A stretch of DNA of 48,302 bases, from the NCBI GenBank assembly GCA_031397815.1, contig JANNMJ010000024.1, positions 1 to 48,302 on the forward strand, read 5' to 3'. The notes below the pieces were generated by a model. It was not told where the DNA came from. It searched no databases and saw only the letters and a program-made list of their open reading frames with translations. Positions within the stretch are counted from its first letter, which is position 1. Every line of letters starts with the position of its first letter. This DNA is from JANNMJ01 sp031397815 (GTDB lineage Bacteria; Bacteroidota; Bacteroidia; Cytophagales; Hymenobacteraceae). Positions 47,259 to 48,302 of this stretch are shown here, piece after piece. The position numbers were made by a program, and so were the translations under genes.

Positions 47259-48131
47259 ATGTCGAACCTGCCCGCCACCGCTTATTTATCCGAAGAAGTT
47301 CTCGCCCGCTTTATCGCCTCGGCGCTGGCCGAAGATGTGGGCGATGGCGACCATTCCTCCCGCGCCGCCATTCCGGCCGATGCCCGCAACCGAGCGCGGC
47401 TGATTGTGAAGGGCACCGGCGTGCTGGCGGGCGTAGAAGTAGCGCGCCGCGTACTCGCGACGGTCGACCCGGAGCTGAAACTGGAGGTGTTGCTGCCCGA
47501 CGGCTCCCCCGTGCAGTTCGGCGATATCGCGTTTACCGTCGAAGGGCGCGCGCAGTCGATTCTGACGGCCGAGCGGCTGCTGCTGAACTGTATGCAACGG
47601 ATGAGCGGTATCGCCACCCTCACGCGCCACCTCACCGACGTGACTGCCGGAACCGGCACCCGTCTGCTCGATACGCGCAAAACGACCCCCAATTTCCGCG
47701 TCCTCGAAAAGTGGGCGGTGCTGATTGGCGGCGGCCAAAACCACCGGTTCGGCCTCTTCGATATGGTGATGCTCAAGGACAACCACGTCGATTACGCTGG
47801 CGGCGTGCGACAGGCGATTGAGGCGACGCACGCGTACCTCAAAGCCACGGGGCGCGAACAGCTGCGGATTGAGGTGGAAACCCGCAATCTGGCCGAAGTC
47901 GAGGAAGCCCTTGCGACGGGCGGCATCCACCGGATTATGTTCGATAACTACCCGCTCGATCTGCTCCGGCAGGGCGTCGCGCTGGTAGCGGGCCGCGTCG
48001 AGACGGAAGCTTCGGGCGGCATCACCGAAACCACGATTCGGGAAGTAGCCGAAACCGGGGTCGATTTTATCTCCGTCGGGGCGCTCACGCACTCGGCGGG
48101 CAGTATGGATTTGAGCCTGAAGGCCTTTTAA
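47259..48131 (+). CDS. nadC: Nicotinate-nucleotide pyrophosphorylase (carboxylating)
   Basis: NadC (quinolinate phosphoribosyltransferase) converts quinolinate and PRPP to nicotinate mononucleotide with release of CO2, in de novo NAD synthesis. The 290-residue product has ALAEDVGDGDHSSRAAI and LTAERLLLNCMQRMSGIATLT (catalytic and substrate residues). DTRKTTPNFRVLEKWAVLIGGGQNHRFGLFD holds the Arg/Lys phosphate-site residues and is described here by its span, about 146-176. The MLKDNHVDY, EVETRNLAEVEEAL, IMFDNYPLDLLR and EASGGITETTIREVAETGVDFISVGALTHS blocks form the remaining PRPP site. ATG 47259 fits the family. nadA and nadB are not in the window. Confidence 0.96.
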   Translation: MSNLPATAYLSEEVLARFIASALAEDVGDGDHSSRAAIPADARNRARLIVKGTGVLAGVEVARRVLATVDPELKLEVLLPDGSPVQFGDIAFTVEGRAQSILTAERLLLNCMQRMSGIATLTRHLTDVTAGTGTRLLDTRKTTPNFRVLEKWAVLIGGGQNHRFGLFDMVMLKDNHVDYAGGVRQAIEATHAYLKATGREQLRIEVETRNLAEVEEALATGGIHRIMFDNYPLDLLRQGVALVAGRVETEASGGITETTIREVAETGVDFISVGALTHSAGSMDLSLKAF

Positions 48132-48138
48132 TTGATTG

Positions 48139-48302
48139 ATGTGGGGATTTGGGGGAGATGTGAAAGAGATGTGAAAGATGTGAGGATGTGAGGATGTGTA
48201 GCGGTCGAATCAGACCCACATCTCCACATCGAACCACATCTCCACATCGAACCAAATCCCCACATCTCCCTCACATCCCCACATCGTACACATCACCCTT
48301 AC
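48139..48302. repeat. Large GATGTG/CACATC inverted repeat at the 3' end of nadC
   Basis: The first half (48139-48200) is a run of GATGTG-type units (AGATGTGAAAGATGTGAGG). After a short unique centre (TAGCGGTCGAATCAGAC) the second half is built of CACATC units. It includes two tandem copies of CCACATCTCCACATCGAA and extends to the window end. The whole could fold as one hairpin of about 70 bp per arm. Same family as the blocks at 520, 31497 and 33129. It may terminate nadC. Confidence 0.8.

Noticed and set aside
1..48302. tRNA, rRNA, CRISPR or prophage
   Set aside because: I looked for TPsiC-like GGTTCGAATCC ends, direct-repeat/spacer periodicity, and integrase or phage structural genes and found none.

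Overview
The window is chromosomal DNA of a GC-rich member of the Bacteroidota, most likely Cytophagia (Hymenobacter/Spirosoma-like; lineage inferred, not proven). Three lines point there. Several genes have the Bacteroidota promoter element TAnnTTTG just upstream (gpmI, prfA, rbfA, ettA, queA, nadC). One secreted protein ends in a type IX secretion (T9SS) sorting domain, and another protein resembles the gliding/T9SS component GldM. Several small families typical of the phylum are present (DUF4783, DUF2795, DUF349, a thioredoxin/DUF6952-like pair). No rRNA, tRNA, CRISPR array, integrase or intact insertion sequence was seen.

Layout. 1-561: degraded cold-shock gene, terminator and dispersed repeats. 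562-9472: lpdA, an EamA exporter, DoxX, a VOC protein, a Fic protein with a striking operator-like inverted repeat, a LOG-family nucleosidase, DUF4783, then gpmI with an overlapping lipoprotein gene. 9500-19090: YjbQ, a beta-helix lipoprotein, prfA, a lipoprotein, a thioredoxin pair, a CrtD-like carotenoid desaturase with an SRPBCC protein, and the block rbfA - methyltransferase - LolC/E-type permease. 19281-25557: an atypical LuxR-type regulator, ettA, DUF349, an outer-membrane barrel, DUF2795 and an orphan ABC ATPase. 25578-31081: the GldM-like protein, ispD, a channel-like membrane protein and a secreted cyclophilin with a T9SS tail. 31082-37960: repeat arrays, a small conserved protein, a FeoB-associated-type Cys-rich protein, suhB-like phosphatase, lnt, rsmI, phhB, an acidic disordered protein and DUF72. 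38338-48131: RlpA, a penicillin acylase family hydrolase, a membrane protein, two tandem fasciclin genes, queA, a MacB-type permease and nadC.

The genes are mostly housekeeping: glycolysis, E3 of 2-oxoacid dehydrogenases, translation termination and ribosome maturation, tRNA/rRNA modification, isoprenoid and NAD synthesis, lipoprotein N-acylation and lipoprotein sorting. They are interleaved with envelope and lipoprotein genes. The least ordinary part is the non-coding DNA. At least six repeat families sit at gene 3' ends: 21-bp tandem arrays that read as heptapeptides, GATGTG-rich blocks, GTAGGGACGCC hairpins, a nested inverted-repeat element, CGGCACC hairpins and a GTCATTGCGAGG element. A whole fasciclin cassette (leader, gene and terminator) is duplicated. 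Several genes appear to use GTG, TTG or even CTG starts. No clear new multi-gene defence or metabolic system is visible. The best leads are the repeat families, the Fic operator, the GldM-like protein and the structured leader before rlpA.
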